A stretch of 45,598 bases of DNA from Fragilaria crotonensis (GCA_022925895.1 JAKSYS010000514.1:1-45598), one strand, 5' to 3'. Shown: positions 21,174 to 30,976, counted from the stretch's first letter. The notes: generated by a model from the sequence alone, not told the origin. Numbers and translations: made by a program.

Positions 21174-24100
21174 ATGGAGGACGATAATGCCTACGACTAT
21201 CTGTTTGGATTCGGCAGCATCATCAATACCAACACACATGCGTCATGGATGGCCGACAGAAGCCAGGCACTACCGGGGCAGAGGGCAAATATTCGAGCTT
21301 GTTTCGGCTACCGTCGAGGTTGGAATTTTCGATCGAACACTGGGTTCACCGCACTTGGCATTGCGAAGGACAACGCGGGCGATGGAACTGTGATAAATGG
21401 CGTACTGTTCCGTATCCCGCATTCTATGCTTTCGTCCTTTGACAGACGGGAGGTGGGGTATGATAGAGTGGAGATGAACCTCGAACATCTTGAACTGTTG
21501 CCAGGTCCAGATTCGGCTGGTGGGTTAGAAGTCGACACCCTCAAAATAGCTGATGGTGCAAAGCTCTGGGTGTATGTCCCAAAGCAGTCGTTTTGTGCCG
21601 AGGCAAATGAGGATCATCCTATACTTCAATCTTATGTGGATACGGTAATACAAGGGTGCTTGCAGTGGGGCGGCGAAGAAATGGCTGAACAGTTTGTTGT
21701 AACCACGTATTGCTGGAGTCCTTATTTTCTCAATGATACTCCTTCTTCCAGACGACCGTGGTTGTTTCGCAAGGAATACAACACAATTGACTCGATATTA
21801 AGTAAACACCCAGCGACCCATTACGAAGATAGACGCCACCCTGAGGAGTTTGCGAGTGCCTTCCTAATCAACATGATGAGAGGAACCTGGTCGATCCCGC
21901 AACGCAACCAACCTTCACTGGCCGCGACTTGGAACTATCACAGATTCATGCGCGACTGATAGCACAAAAGCTGGCCAGAACCATCACACTGGGGTAGCTA
22001 AAGTTGAAATCACGGGCATGGGTGGTGTAGGTACGTTGTGTTCCATTACCGTAGATGCCTAATGCCGCATCGACTAACGGTTGAGATCTCAAGGCAAGAC
22101 GCAACTTTGTACGGAATACTGCTATCGAAACTTCCCTTCGTACTATGGTTTGGTAATCTGGTTGAGCGCGCAAGGAGCCGAACGTATCGTTGCTTGCTAC
22201 CGACAGCTGTTGGCGGACACAACTGGTGTGGATGCTCGCGACAAAGACACCGAGGAGGTCATTTCAGAGGTGAAAGCAAGACTTTTCCGCAGTAAGGTAC
22301 CGTGGCTTCTTGTTTTTGACAATCTCGAGGACCGCTCCCTTCTTCAAAAATTCGTTCCGCACGGAGGCTCATGCGGTCATCTCCTAGTTACTACGCGGTC
22401 ACTTGGAGCTGACGATAATGATCAATCTACCATGATCCTCGGCTGTTTCAGTCCGTCGGAATCAATACAATTGCTCTGCCGCTCTGCGAACATTTCCGGA
22501 GAGATTCATGTGAAAGCAGCACACCACTTAGCGGGCCAGCTAGGTCACCTTCCACTCGCCTTGAGCATGGCTGCGGCATACATGCTACGATGCGACGTTG
22601 ATTGCTCGGAATATTTGGCCCGCTATGCCGACTCCGAGCGAAATGGAGCGCTCCTTGGTCACCAGGTTGTAGAATCCAGTCTAGCGCTAAGTTTGAATGC
22701 AATCAAACGAGAAAGTCAGTTAGCTTGGGAGGTGTTGCGCCTCCTTTGCTGGCTGGGTCCTGATCAAATCACGAAAGCTTTGGTACGCACTCTACTGCGG
22801 GCCAAGCATGCTCACTCGATAGAAGAGGCCAATACTATGTCGCAAGCGAAGGCATCATCGGAGGCCGAAGCACTGGCGCGAAAGGCAGCTGCGGACGCCA
22901 TACGGGGTATTTCCCGGACTGTCTTGATAGGAGGGCTGGCCATGTTGACAACGTTTGTACTGGAAAGGCGCACGAAGGGCTCAAATCGGCTAGCGGCGGC
23001 GCGCATCGCTGCCAAATCGATGGTCACTGTATGCATGGCTGCAACGTATCTTCTTACGTGCCGGGCCAAAAGTCTGGACAATGCTCTTCCATTGGCGCCC
23101 AAGGTATCACAGATAGTGCTCACTGCTGATTCGGCGAAGGTGCCTTTTGATGAGTTTGAGCAAACAGATTCAATCTGGAAAATTGTGAAGTCATTCTCCT
23201 TACTTGTCGTAAAGGAATCCAAGGGGTCGATGCATAGATTGCTGGCACAAGCTCTGAGAAAGTCACAAACCGAAGCGGAAGGTCGAGTCAGTTTGAAGAT
23301 CTGCGTCCATGCGATCAAACAGGCCTGGAGATTCAAGCCCGACCAAATCGAAAGCTGGCAAGAGTCGGCGTACATTTTGGAACACTTAAAAGCAGTTGTC
23401 GCTTATTCGTGTCTGCATCCCGATGGTTTGCAGCTAGATTGTGCAATTCTATCAAGGGAAGCAGGAGTTTTCTCAGCGATGGCATTAAACAGATTCGACG
23501 ATGCAAAAGACTCCCTGGACCAGTCGTTAGAGATCCTAAATAGGATAGACAATGGGTCACAGTCTCATAGCCGTGCTCGTGCGGCGGTTCTCTACGAGCT
23601 TGGGCGTGTCCTTCGATATCAGGGAAGCTTTCGAAATTCTGAAGAGGCGCTCTCAAAGGCGCTTCTCATTCGTAGTGCGCTGGTCAGTACAGACTTCGAC
23701 GAGCGCCATGGTGTGGCGGCGATTCTCCACGAACTTGGGGTGCTTGAGGTGAAGAAACACAATTTGCAGGCTGCTGCCGACTTCCTTGAACCAGCCCTTG
23801 ACTTACGCCGCATCTTGGACGTCGGATCAGCCGGTGAAGTCGTCGAAGCCGATTGTGCCGCAACATTGCACCAGCTCGCGGCTGTTCACCTTGCAAGAAA
23901 ACCGCCATCTCTAGCCGAAGCTGAAGCTCTTCTGCAAGAAGCCTTGGGGCTGAGGATGCAAATCGGCCAGAGAGCTGCAACGCTCAAGCAACTTGCACGA
24001 GTCGCTATCCGACGAGGTGAGTTCGATTCCGCTGACCGCAGCTTATCGCAGGCTCTCGAGTTGTATGTTGAACTTTACGGGGAGGCCGCCCTTCATGTCA

Positions 24101-24792
24101 ATGTTGCCGCAGTCAAATTCCAGCAAGGTGTCCTCGCTTTTCAGAGGGAACAGTTCGGGCAAGCTTGGGATCTGTATTCGGAATGCCTTCGAGCCAGAAG
24201 ATACGTATATTCATACATCCAGGGTGTCCATATTGACGTGTCGTCCGTGCTACATGAACTTGGTCGTGTTGCCTTCGCTGAACAGGATATAATCAAGGCG
24301 CAAGAAATGTTGCTCTCAGAAAAGGAGGTTCTGGATCAGCTATGTGAAAGCCATACTCATGATCAACGAATGCTGCAAGCACGCCTCACGAATTTGACAT
24401 GGTTGTGCAAATGTGCGAAAGAGCTCGGGGATGATAAGGAGGCTCGACGACTAGCAGCAGAACGAAACAGTTTAAAGCGGCACGATAAACCAGTACAAGC
24501 ATCAGACTTGCAATTGAGTCAAGAGCCTCGAACTCTTAATTTGCAGCACGAAGCGTTGCTCTGTCGGTCAGTAGCACGACAAGATGCGCTTTCCGGCATG
24601 GGAAGTATCGATGCGGATAGAACACAACTCAGGACTGCCTTGGATCGCCTTTCTCGACAGATTCAGCATTCTGAACCGCATTTGCTAAGGACCGCAGCGA
24701 TCAAGTTCCACACGCTTGTCACGGACTCTCTAAACCAGTCGACCACTGTGGCTAGGGGCTCAATTCTACAAGCATGTGACATGTTGAGGTGA
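21174..24792 (+). CDS. GGCT-like / STAND (NB-ARC) NTPase / TPR fusion protein, two exons, two apparent 1-base losses
   Basis: Reads as one protein of about 1,185 residues. Domain 1 (about residues 8-225) is gamma-glutamylcyclotransferase-like: the Y-L-F-G-F-G-S substrate loop and F-D-R-R-E-V-G-Y-D-R-V with the candidate catalytic Glu. The R-N-Q-x-F-T-G-R-D-L-E-L motif that normally precedes STAND modules comes next, then the P-loop G-M-G-G-V-G-K-T-Q, Walker B W-L-L-V-F-D-N-L-E-D, the sensor L-L-V-T-T-R-S and G-H-L-P-L-A-L. TPR units fill the C-terminal 400 residues. The 63-bp intron 22031-22093 (GTACGT...CAAG) lies inside the P-loop codons. GGCT and STAND reading frames differ, but adding one C near 21912-21913 and one A to 21966-21969 makes a single frame through all family motifs, and total length then becomes a multiple of three. 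An Ala-rich insert with two hydrophobic stretches sits between the NTPase and the TPRs (about 22800-23070). If the breaks are real, the locus is two ORFs. The stop overlaps a GTGAGT, so another C-terminal exon is possible. Confidence 0.85.
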
Positions 24793-24995
24793 GTTCGGTC
24801 TACTTCCCTGGATACTCAGAATAGAAAATCCACGATGTCTCACCATCATCGCCATGAACCACGAACAGGGATGTATTGCGAGAGCATGGTGTGCAAGTAC
24901 ACGATTGCACACGCGCTGAAACAGATCATTAATATATTGGTGAATTGGCTGCAAATTGTACGCAGGATCGGCCACGAACAGCTAAACTTAACATC
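24793..24995. other. Convergent intergenic region
   Basis: 203 bp between the 3' ends of the STAND gene (+) and the SAP-domain ORF (-). The plus strand stays open past a potential GTGAGT donor at 24789, but I see no convincing extra exon. Confidence 0.35.
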
Positions 24996-26000
24996 CTATT
25001 GCAAGAGCCTTGCAATCAATTCAGACTTACTCCCAGAAACTTTCAAACCACGCTCTCTTAGCATTTCTTTCAAAACAGGAACTGTGCTCTTCGCCAGGGA
25101 TTCGCTGTCGAGACCCCCCGACACTGGTGATACTTTGGGGCTTTTCGCTTTAGATGTAGGTGCAAGATCACCATTCCAATCCTTGCTTTCTCGTGCTTTT
25201 GGAGCTACAGCCTCTGTCTCTAATTGCGCCGACAAATCGTCTCCTGGAGCCACGGGTTCAGCGAAGCTGCTCGTCCTGTCGAACCCTTGCCCTGACAGTT
25301 CCTTTTCAAGATTTGCAAAGAAGTCGTCACCATCGTCGTCGGCAGCAGTCGCCTTCACGACAGGTCGAGGCTTGCGATCTGTGACAGCAGTCTGGATATC
25401 TGTCACGAATCTATCGCCATTCGCATTAAATGGAGAAGAACCACCCAATTCTGCTTCAAGAGCCGCAAAGAAGTCAATATCATCAGGACTCGAGACTGCT
25501 TCGGTCTGCTGGCGTGGCTTCGTTTCTCTTTTACCGTTTTCTTTTCCATTGTCCAACTCTGATATCAGTGAGGAAAAGAAGTCATCATCACTGCCGAAAG
25601 AAACGGCAGACTCTGGACCTGTGCTTTGTTGACCGTTCAATTCGGACATGAGAGACCTGAAGAACGCATCGTCCTCTTGGTCAGGCGATTTAGTTGGCGA
25701 AGGCGATGGCGAGACGAAGGCATTCCAGTCACCACCATCCAATGCGCTCCGCACTCGCTGAAGCTCGCCATCATTGCGAGGATTGCGAGCTTTGTCGCTG
25801 TTACTGGGTCGTCTTTCGTCGCCTTGACCACGCCTTCTATCATCACTGGGACCGCGGTCACGACGATCTTCACGCTGGGAGTAACGACCCCACTGACTGT
25901 CCACGTCCGCCATCGGGAGGTCTCGTTGACCTCCGTCGTTGACACCCGCTGCATCTCTTGGTCCAGCTCTTGAACCCTGTTGGTCTTGATCCGTGACCAT
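24996..26000 (-). CDS. SAP-domain protein with four acidic FF repeats; probable C-terminal half of the NusG-like protein
   Basis: A 334-residue ORF with ATG at 26000. The N-terminal 100 residues are Arg/Asp/Gly-rich and probably disordered. Four repeats of the form D-D-x-F-F-x-x-L-x-x-E-L lie near residues 110-122, 138-150, 174-186 and 225-237, spaced 28 to 51 residues apart. A SAP domain closes the protein (about 301-334: L-x-x-L-K-E-M-L-R-E-R-G-L-K-V-S-G-S-K-S-E-L), a helix-turn-helix fold that binds DNA. It begins nine bases after the UGA of the upstream NusG-like ORF and in the same frame. A separate nuclear gene with a 9-bp spacer is unlikely, so I read the two ORFs as one gene interrupted by, or reading through, a UGA. 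Confidence 0.8.
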   Translation of the reverse strand: MVTDQDQQGSRAGPRDAAGVNDGGQRDLPMADVDSQWGRYSQREDRRDRGPSDDRRRGQGDERRPSNSDKARNPRNDGELQRVRSALDGGDWNAFVSPSPSPTKSPDQEDDAFFRSLMSELNGQQSTGPESAVSFGSDDDFFSSLISELDNGKENGKRETKPRQQTEAVSSPDDIDFFAALEAELGGSSPFNANGDRFVTDIQTAVTDRKPRPVVKATAADDDGDDFFANLEKELSGQGFDRTSSFAEPVAPGDDLSAQLETEAVAPKARESKDWNGDLAPTSKAKSPKVSPVSGGLDSESLAKSTVPVLKEMLRERGLKVSGSKSELIARLLQ

Positions 26001-26009
26001 TTCTTTTCT

Positions 26010-27161
26010 TCATTTTGCGCTCAGCATCAGACCGTCAAAGACGTCGCGCTTGTACCTGTCGCCGCGCTGTATGGTTTCAAATCGAGTATTCCGCGGTCCT
26101 CGGTTCCCGCTAACATTGCTCATTAGCGCCCGTCGAAGCCCACCAGACCCATTTTGGTCGGACCTTTGATCTCGCATATCATCACTACCTTCAAGGTCAT
26201 GCTGCGTGACCGGCATGCTAGGTCCAGAAAGACCACGTAGGGCTTCTTCAGCCGAAAGTTTTCGAACGTCTTTGGGGTCCAACCATTCTTCGTAGGTGCT
26301 TCCGTACGTGAAAAAGCGTATCATGAGCTTTCCATTCTTGAGGCGCTTAACAATGCCATCCTCCCCCTTGAATTTTCCGTCGCCGATTACTTTAACCATG
26401 TCGTCTGGTCGAAGGTCCATGTACGCCTGAAGTTGCTCTTTGTCAATCTTGGCTCCCTTTGCCTTAGCCTTTTTTTCGTTCTCTGCTGTGTCAACAATCA
26501 CACCCTCCTCGTTCATCAACTCCTGAACAAGGTCTTCCGAAAAATCAACTTCCTCCCCTAATTCCTCCAATCCAAACTTCTCAATCTCCATTTCGTTGAG
26601 AGCTAACGGTGATGGAGGTAGTTTTTTGTATCCCTTCTTGTTGACAGTTCCCATCCAAGAACGGCAGAGATCCAGGTCTTGAATCGCCTCATACACTTCT
26701 TCGCAGAGTCGAAGCTTGGCAAAGACATAGCCTGGATATCCCACCTTTGTGTCGGTCACGATGCGATTCGGACCATGAGATCGAGTAGACCGTTCAATGG
26801 GTACCACAAACTTGACCACGTCTTCCATATGTCCGCATCTGGCACGGCACTGGCGCAATAGGTCGAGTTCCTGAGTGACGATACAATTGAGCAAGTACCA
26901 CATTGGCTCGGAGTCTTCTTCTATTTCCAAGCGCTGCCAGAGTTTGCCGTACCGAGCGGTGCCTGTCCTTGAAGGTGCGAGTCGGCGCGTATTAATGACA
27001 AGGGGCCTGCCATCCTGGGAATCGTGAGGGTTGTGGTGTGCATTGTATTTCAGGGAGGGTTGAAGCAGGAATGCAGTGTAGCTTTGAATACAAAGAAGGA
27101 GAACCAAATGTAAAAAACCACTGTTGCAGCCACGACACTGCGGTTGCGGGGAGCGCTTCAT
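26010..27161 (-). CDS. Plastid-targeted NusG-like transcription factor (NGN and KOW domains)
   Basis: 383 residues from ATG 27161. The N-terminus has a hydrophobic signal peptide (about 15-30) ending in S-Y-T-A followed by F-L-L, the Phe-at-+1 signature of diatom plastid leaders. The NGN domain covers about 87-172 (M-W-Y-L-L-N-C at its start, G-Y-P-G-Y-V-F-A-K-L in the middle, C-R-S-W-M-G at its end). An acidic linker follows and then a KOW domain at about 250-301 (V-K-V-I-G-D-G-K-F-K-G-E-D-G-I-V-K). NusG binds the clamp of bacterial-type RNA polymerase and increases processivity or couples to ribosomes; here the target would be the plastid-encoded polymerase. The ORF ends at UGA (26010-26012) in frame with the SAP ORF. 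The Arg-rich C-terminal region continues in the same style across the stop. Confidence 0.9.
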   Translation of the reverse strand: MKRSPQPQCRGCNSGFLHLVLLLCIQSYTAFLLQPSLKYNAHHNPHDSQDGRPLVINTRRLAPSRTGTARYGKLWQRLEIEEDSEPMWYLLNCIVTQELDLLRQCRARCGHMEDVVKFVVPIERSTRSHGPNRIVTDTKVGYPGYVFAKLRLCEEVYEAIQDLDLCRSWMGTVNKKGYKKLPPSPLALNEMEIEKFGLEELGEEVDFSEDLVQELMNEEGVIVDTAENEKKAKAKGAKIDKEQLQAYMDLRPDDMVKVIGDGKFKGEDGIVKRLKNGKLMIRFFTYGSTYEEWLDPKDVRKLSAEEALRGLSGPSMPVTQHDLEGSDDMRDQRSDQNGSGGLRRALMSNVSGNRGPRNTRFETIQRGDRYKRDVFDGLMLSAK

Positions 27162-27703
27162 GGCAGAACGCCGAACATGAAACTTAATGTGATTTTCTGT
27201 GGTGAGACAGATCCATCAGTTGAAAGCTAAAAGCCAAGCAGAGGGATAAATCAACCGGTGATGGACAGAGCATCACTACCAGCGTATCAGCACATCAGCA
27301 GATCGCCAATATCGTACCGTATGTACCAGGTACTAGTACCAGTAACCAGAACTCAACTCGTGCCAGACTACAAGTACTGGTACTGGATTTACCGGTAACC
27401 GGTACTACCATTAGACAATTGTCGTACACCTCCAACGAAAGAGAGACGGGTATGGCATACAATACAACACCACAAACCATAGAACACCCGATTATATTCG
27501 TAGGCAGTAGACCTCCAATGTACCGGGCTTTCCTTTGGAGGCATGGCACGTCCTAGATTCCAAGATAAATACATCGTTTCTTCCTAAAGATCATAAATAG
27601 TTTATGGTAAGCCGTGACAAACGCACGCGTTGTTCCAGACAATTTTCGTCGGAATGTTTGGAGCCTAAATGAAAGCGTGCGTTCCATGTTCCATTGAGCG
27701 TGT
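27162..27703. other. Intergenic region with dense GTAC words
   Basis: Lies between the NusG-like start and the 3' end of the next minus-strand gene. Positions 27315-27415 are packed with GTACCAGGTACTAGTACC-like and ACCGGTAACCGGTAC words. No ORF with support. Presumed to carry the NusG-like promoter near 27160-27300. Confidence 0.45.
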
Positions 27704-29529
27704 TCAGTAGTATCCTGCGCGGCTACCGTAATAACCTTGACCGTGTACGATACCAAAGCCTTGAGGCTGCAAAGGTGGAGGCCCGTCACCTCGAATCACG
27801 AGAGCACCCGCCATGGCAGCATCCTGATGAAAGACGGAGGGCTTCATGACTTTTGAAGGATCCTTTGGCGGCACAACCTTCGAATTTTAAAGAGAGCATG
27901 AGAAAACAACTCGACATCGAGTACAAACGTCACAGTAGAACACGTACCTGCTTGACTTGAGAGATCTGAGCCAGTGTAGCTCCGGACCCAACCATATTGT
28001 TGGCGGCGGGCGGAAGGGCCTTGCTTTTGTTACTCTTACGCGTTTGCTCTTCCTGCTTCTTTCTCATTGCCTCCTGGATATCCTTGTCAGCTGGAGCACT
28101 AATGTCATCAAAATTGACAAGACTACTTAGAGCCTTATCAAACGCAGTCTTCGGGGCATCCTCCTCTTCGTTTGTAATGGTAAGTGGTGCATTCATGGTC
28201 AGATTAACCTGACCATTCGTAGTGGAAAGGGGAGTCTGCGGCGACTGGAAGTTGGGCTGCGGTGGTGCACCAGGAGTACTAGGGGAAGTTGGTTGATTTC
28301 CGTAGAGACCTAGGACAGATGTGAGCAATTCATTTTGGGTTGGTGGCTTCGGAGCAAACGGATCATCCTCAGAATACATTGGTTGTTGCACTGGAAAACC
28401 ATACGACGGTGGGGCGGAAGCGGTAGAAGTCACACCTGGAGAAAGCAGTTGACCACTTGGAAACTGCTGGTACTGTGGAGCAGCAGCAACGGTGTGTGGA
28501 GTAGATGGCGCAGCGTACACCGGCGCCTGGGTGTACGCTGGTGCCGCTGGGGCGTACACAGGAGCGGGCTCGTAGGTGAGAGCAGGTGGAGGGGCAGGTG
28601 AATATCCATACGCAGGGGCTGGTGGTTGGCCGTATGCGGGAGCAGGTGCTGCATACTGCGGAGCGACAGGTACTAGAGCAGTAGGCTCCTGGGACGTCGG
28701 CGAACCAAAACCCAACAAGTCCATTCGGGGAGCGGGTTCCTGTGGGCTCGGAGCGTGGGCTAAATAGTCAGGTCCGGCGCTTGTCCCAGAAGCAGAGTAG
28801 CTGTCGTCAGATCGCTTGACGTGTTGCAAGTGCCTACGAGACTCGGCAAGAGACTCTTGAATGGCCCTTTGCAAATCAGCGTCCTCGTTGGACTGAGGAG
28901 CACGGCGAGCAGTATCTCCATAGGAGAACGAATTCCCAGGAACTCTCGACTGAGCCTGAGGGGCGCCTCTAAGCCCTAACTCATAGACTTTTGGCATGTC
29001 AAAGAAAGACTGTCCGTCAACAAAGAAGTCATACTGACGAAAACTTGGCGTAGCGCTCAATGGGGGATTGGCATGGGCAACGACCTTGAGGATGTGATTG
29101 CCGCGCATAGTCCAAGAAAAGTCGACAATCCCCGCGCGGCTTGACGCATAGTGGACCTCTTGGCCGTCCATTGTGATCTGGCGCTTACCAGAAGTAAGCG
29201 ACCACACCATAGTAACATCGTGCTCCTCTCCACGGCAAGCGATTCCTGTTTGACCCTGTGACAAGGCCTCGTTGTTGGCAAAACCCCACCTCCTGTTGAA
29301 AATTGAGTTTTAACAATCGAGCAAGCACGACAATTTAGTATTGAATGCTGCATTCAACTGCGATCGAATAGTTCGCGACGGAATGACTGCCGACTTACCA
29401 TCGGATGCGACGTTTGGTCGTGGCAATTCGTTTGCCTGCGGCTTGCGAACCAAAATCAACCGAATAGACTATGGACCTGACTACAGGGGCTCCAGATCTG
29501 GAAGGGGGGGAGGATCCACCGTACGACAT
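27704..29529 (-). CDS. FAIM-like N-terminal module with UIM and clathrin/AP2-type motifs, three exons
   Basis: Three exons: 29529-29399, 29292-27948 and 27877-27704, with GT-AG introns of 106 and 70 bp. Total 1,650 bases, 549 residues. The N-terminal module (about 17-150) runs from I-V-Y-S-V-D-F through K-R-R-I-R-W, S-G-K-R-Q-I-T-M-D-G-Q-E-V and V-V-A-H-A-N-P to Q-Y-D-F-F-V-D-G-Q-S; the S-G-K-R / D-G / Y-x-F-x-D-G pattern resembles FAIM-type beta-sandwich repeats. A ubiquitin-interacting motif follows (about 179-195, D-L-Q-R-A-I-Q-E-S-L-A-E-S). D-L-L-G-F (about 235) resembles a clathrin-box motif and D-P-F (354) an AP2-ear motif, in a Pro/Ala/Tyr-rich disordered region. The C-terminus is acidic, then charged, and ends G-Y-Y. 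Inference: an endocytic or ubiquitin-linked adaptor. The domain is shared with the gene at 38288-40600. Confidence 0.85.
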
Positions 29530-30232
29530 GATGGGTTGATAGAAAAGGATTAAGCAAGTTAAGGTCACAACAACAGGGAACTGCAACAAATATAATGGCA
29601 CTCGAAACTGACGCCAATGCCTGTTGCTCGGTCCCAATTCCCAGCCTCCAGTGCACACAACACGGACACGCTCTTGGAGATTTGGAGGCACAGGCACGAC
29701 CACGACCACGGCGAGCCGCCAGTGAAAAGATTTGATTCCAAACGGATCTGTGTTCTCCTGTCTTGGCGGCGCTTGCTGGCAATTCCCTTTTTAGAGTTCC
29801 TGGACGACTCAACACAACTCGCGGGAATCGCAATCATTTTTTGACCGCGCCGTTCGCGTTTTAAACATACTTCATGTGTGTATATGATCAATTCGGTATG
29901 ATGGGAAATGATTGTGATTCAATTTTGCGAGACGCCGGACGCCGTGCCGTGCTGGAATTTCGTGACCCTCGGAAACTGTAGACTGTATGGAAGTATGGAT
30001 TGTGAACCCTGTGGTACTGAATCAGTGAATCACGTTTATGTATAAATAATATTGCTACATGTATGATGGAATACTTATCCATGACGAGTCAAGTGGCCAC
30101 GCAAACTAAAGACGATCCAACGTCCAACGAGCAGACACGACTACATGTACTCTACCGTCCTATGCAAACCAGTTCCCAGTAGGACTCCGACTCTCCGACT
30201 AACAGATACTCAGAGTACTGTAGTACCACTCT
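29530..30232. other. Upstream intergenic region
   Basis: About 700 bp upstream of the UIM-protein gene. No ORF with domain support; the open frames on both strands here have no family resemblance. Presumed promoter near 29530-29700. The distal part is AT-rich. Confidence 0.45.
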
Positions 30233-30252
30233 AAAAATGGCTTTGAACCAAT
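30233..30252 (+). repeat. Outer inverted repeat, left copy
   Basis: AAAAATGGCTTTGAACCAAT matches, in inverted orientation, 35338-35356. The right copy is followed by a diverged second copy (35357-35377). The pair brackets the Harbinger element with about 540 bp on the left and 120 bp on the right. It may mark an older element into which Harbinger inserted. Confidence 0.55.
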
Positions 30253-30772
30253 ATTTTCACAAGAGTTTCAACTTACCAAATCTCGGCAGAAACACATATA
30301 TGTTTTGCAAACAGTTCGTATCATAGATCCTTCATTACCCTGTCAACAGCAATGAAGAATGATCAAAGTACTGGAGCAACATCTGAATGAGCTGTCGATG
30401 ATAAACAAGTCTGCGTTTTTGATTTACTGGTTCAAAGTTGTGTATAAATTTGTATACATATATGGATAATATTCTTATATTCTGTTGTTGATTTATTTCA
30501 CAAGTGTTCGGTGAATCGAAATTCATATTGGTACAGGGTTTTGAACGAGCTGTTTGTACCACAACGTGTGGTACAAACGCCAAGTGGATTTCTCCTCGCA
30601 GACGTATGAAAATATTCAGAACTGTAATTTATAAAGATTTGGAGGGCATCCTCGACGTGTGAAAAAGGGTCGTGCAGCAATGTTTTGACGTCTCATCTAT
30701 GGTGCACTTTTTTGTGAGAACTGAGCAATCATATTGCTTTTCTATGTGCAGAACATACCTCTATATGTTCAC
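30253..30772. other. Gene-free region left of the Harbinger element
   Basis: AT-rich, no ORF with support. It contains a near-perfect palindrome at 30552-30578 (12-bp arms GTTTGTACCACA and its complement, 3-bp loop). It probably belongs to the older element marked by the outer inverted repeats. Confidence 0.4.
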
Positions 30773-30775
30773 TCA

Positions 30776-30833
30776 GGCCGATGCTTACAGAAAATAGAAA
30801 AAGACATGCCTAAAAAAAGACGTCATTTTTGTG
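30776..30833 (+). repeat. Harbinger left terminal inverted repeat
   Basis: Starts GGCCGATGC directly after TSD TCA and includes GACGTCATTTTT near its inner end. It pairs with the inverted sequence ending at 35253, with a single extra base in the right copy. Confidence 0.9.
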
Positions 30834-30884
30834 GAAACTCAATGCTTACGTCCTCAAAAGTCGACATAAATCGAAACAAAAACG

Positions 30885-30976
30885 GTGTCGCTTTTTTTGG
30901 AACCGGGATCTTTTCGCCAGGCAAAGAAAAAGCGACACTGTTTTTGACTCGACCCGGCTGGAAACAAAAGCGACAC
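30885..30976 (+). repeat. Subterminal GTGTCGCTTTT repeats inside Harbinger
   Basis: Three copies of an 11- to 13-base word: GTGTCGCTTTTTTT at 30885-30898 on the plus strand, and its inverse AAAAAGCGACAC at 30927-30938 and AAAAGCGACAC at 30966-30976. The first two can form a hairpin. Subterminal repeats of this sort are often transposase binding sites; that role is inferred. Confidence 0.6.

Noticed and set aside
25626-25973. Plus-strand and other minus-frame ORFs opposite the SAP and NusG-like genes
   Set aside because: They are antisense shadows of the Arg/Asp/Gly-rich coding region and have no domain.
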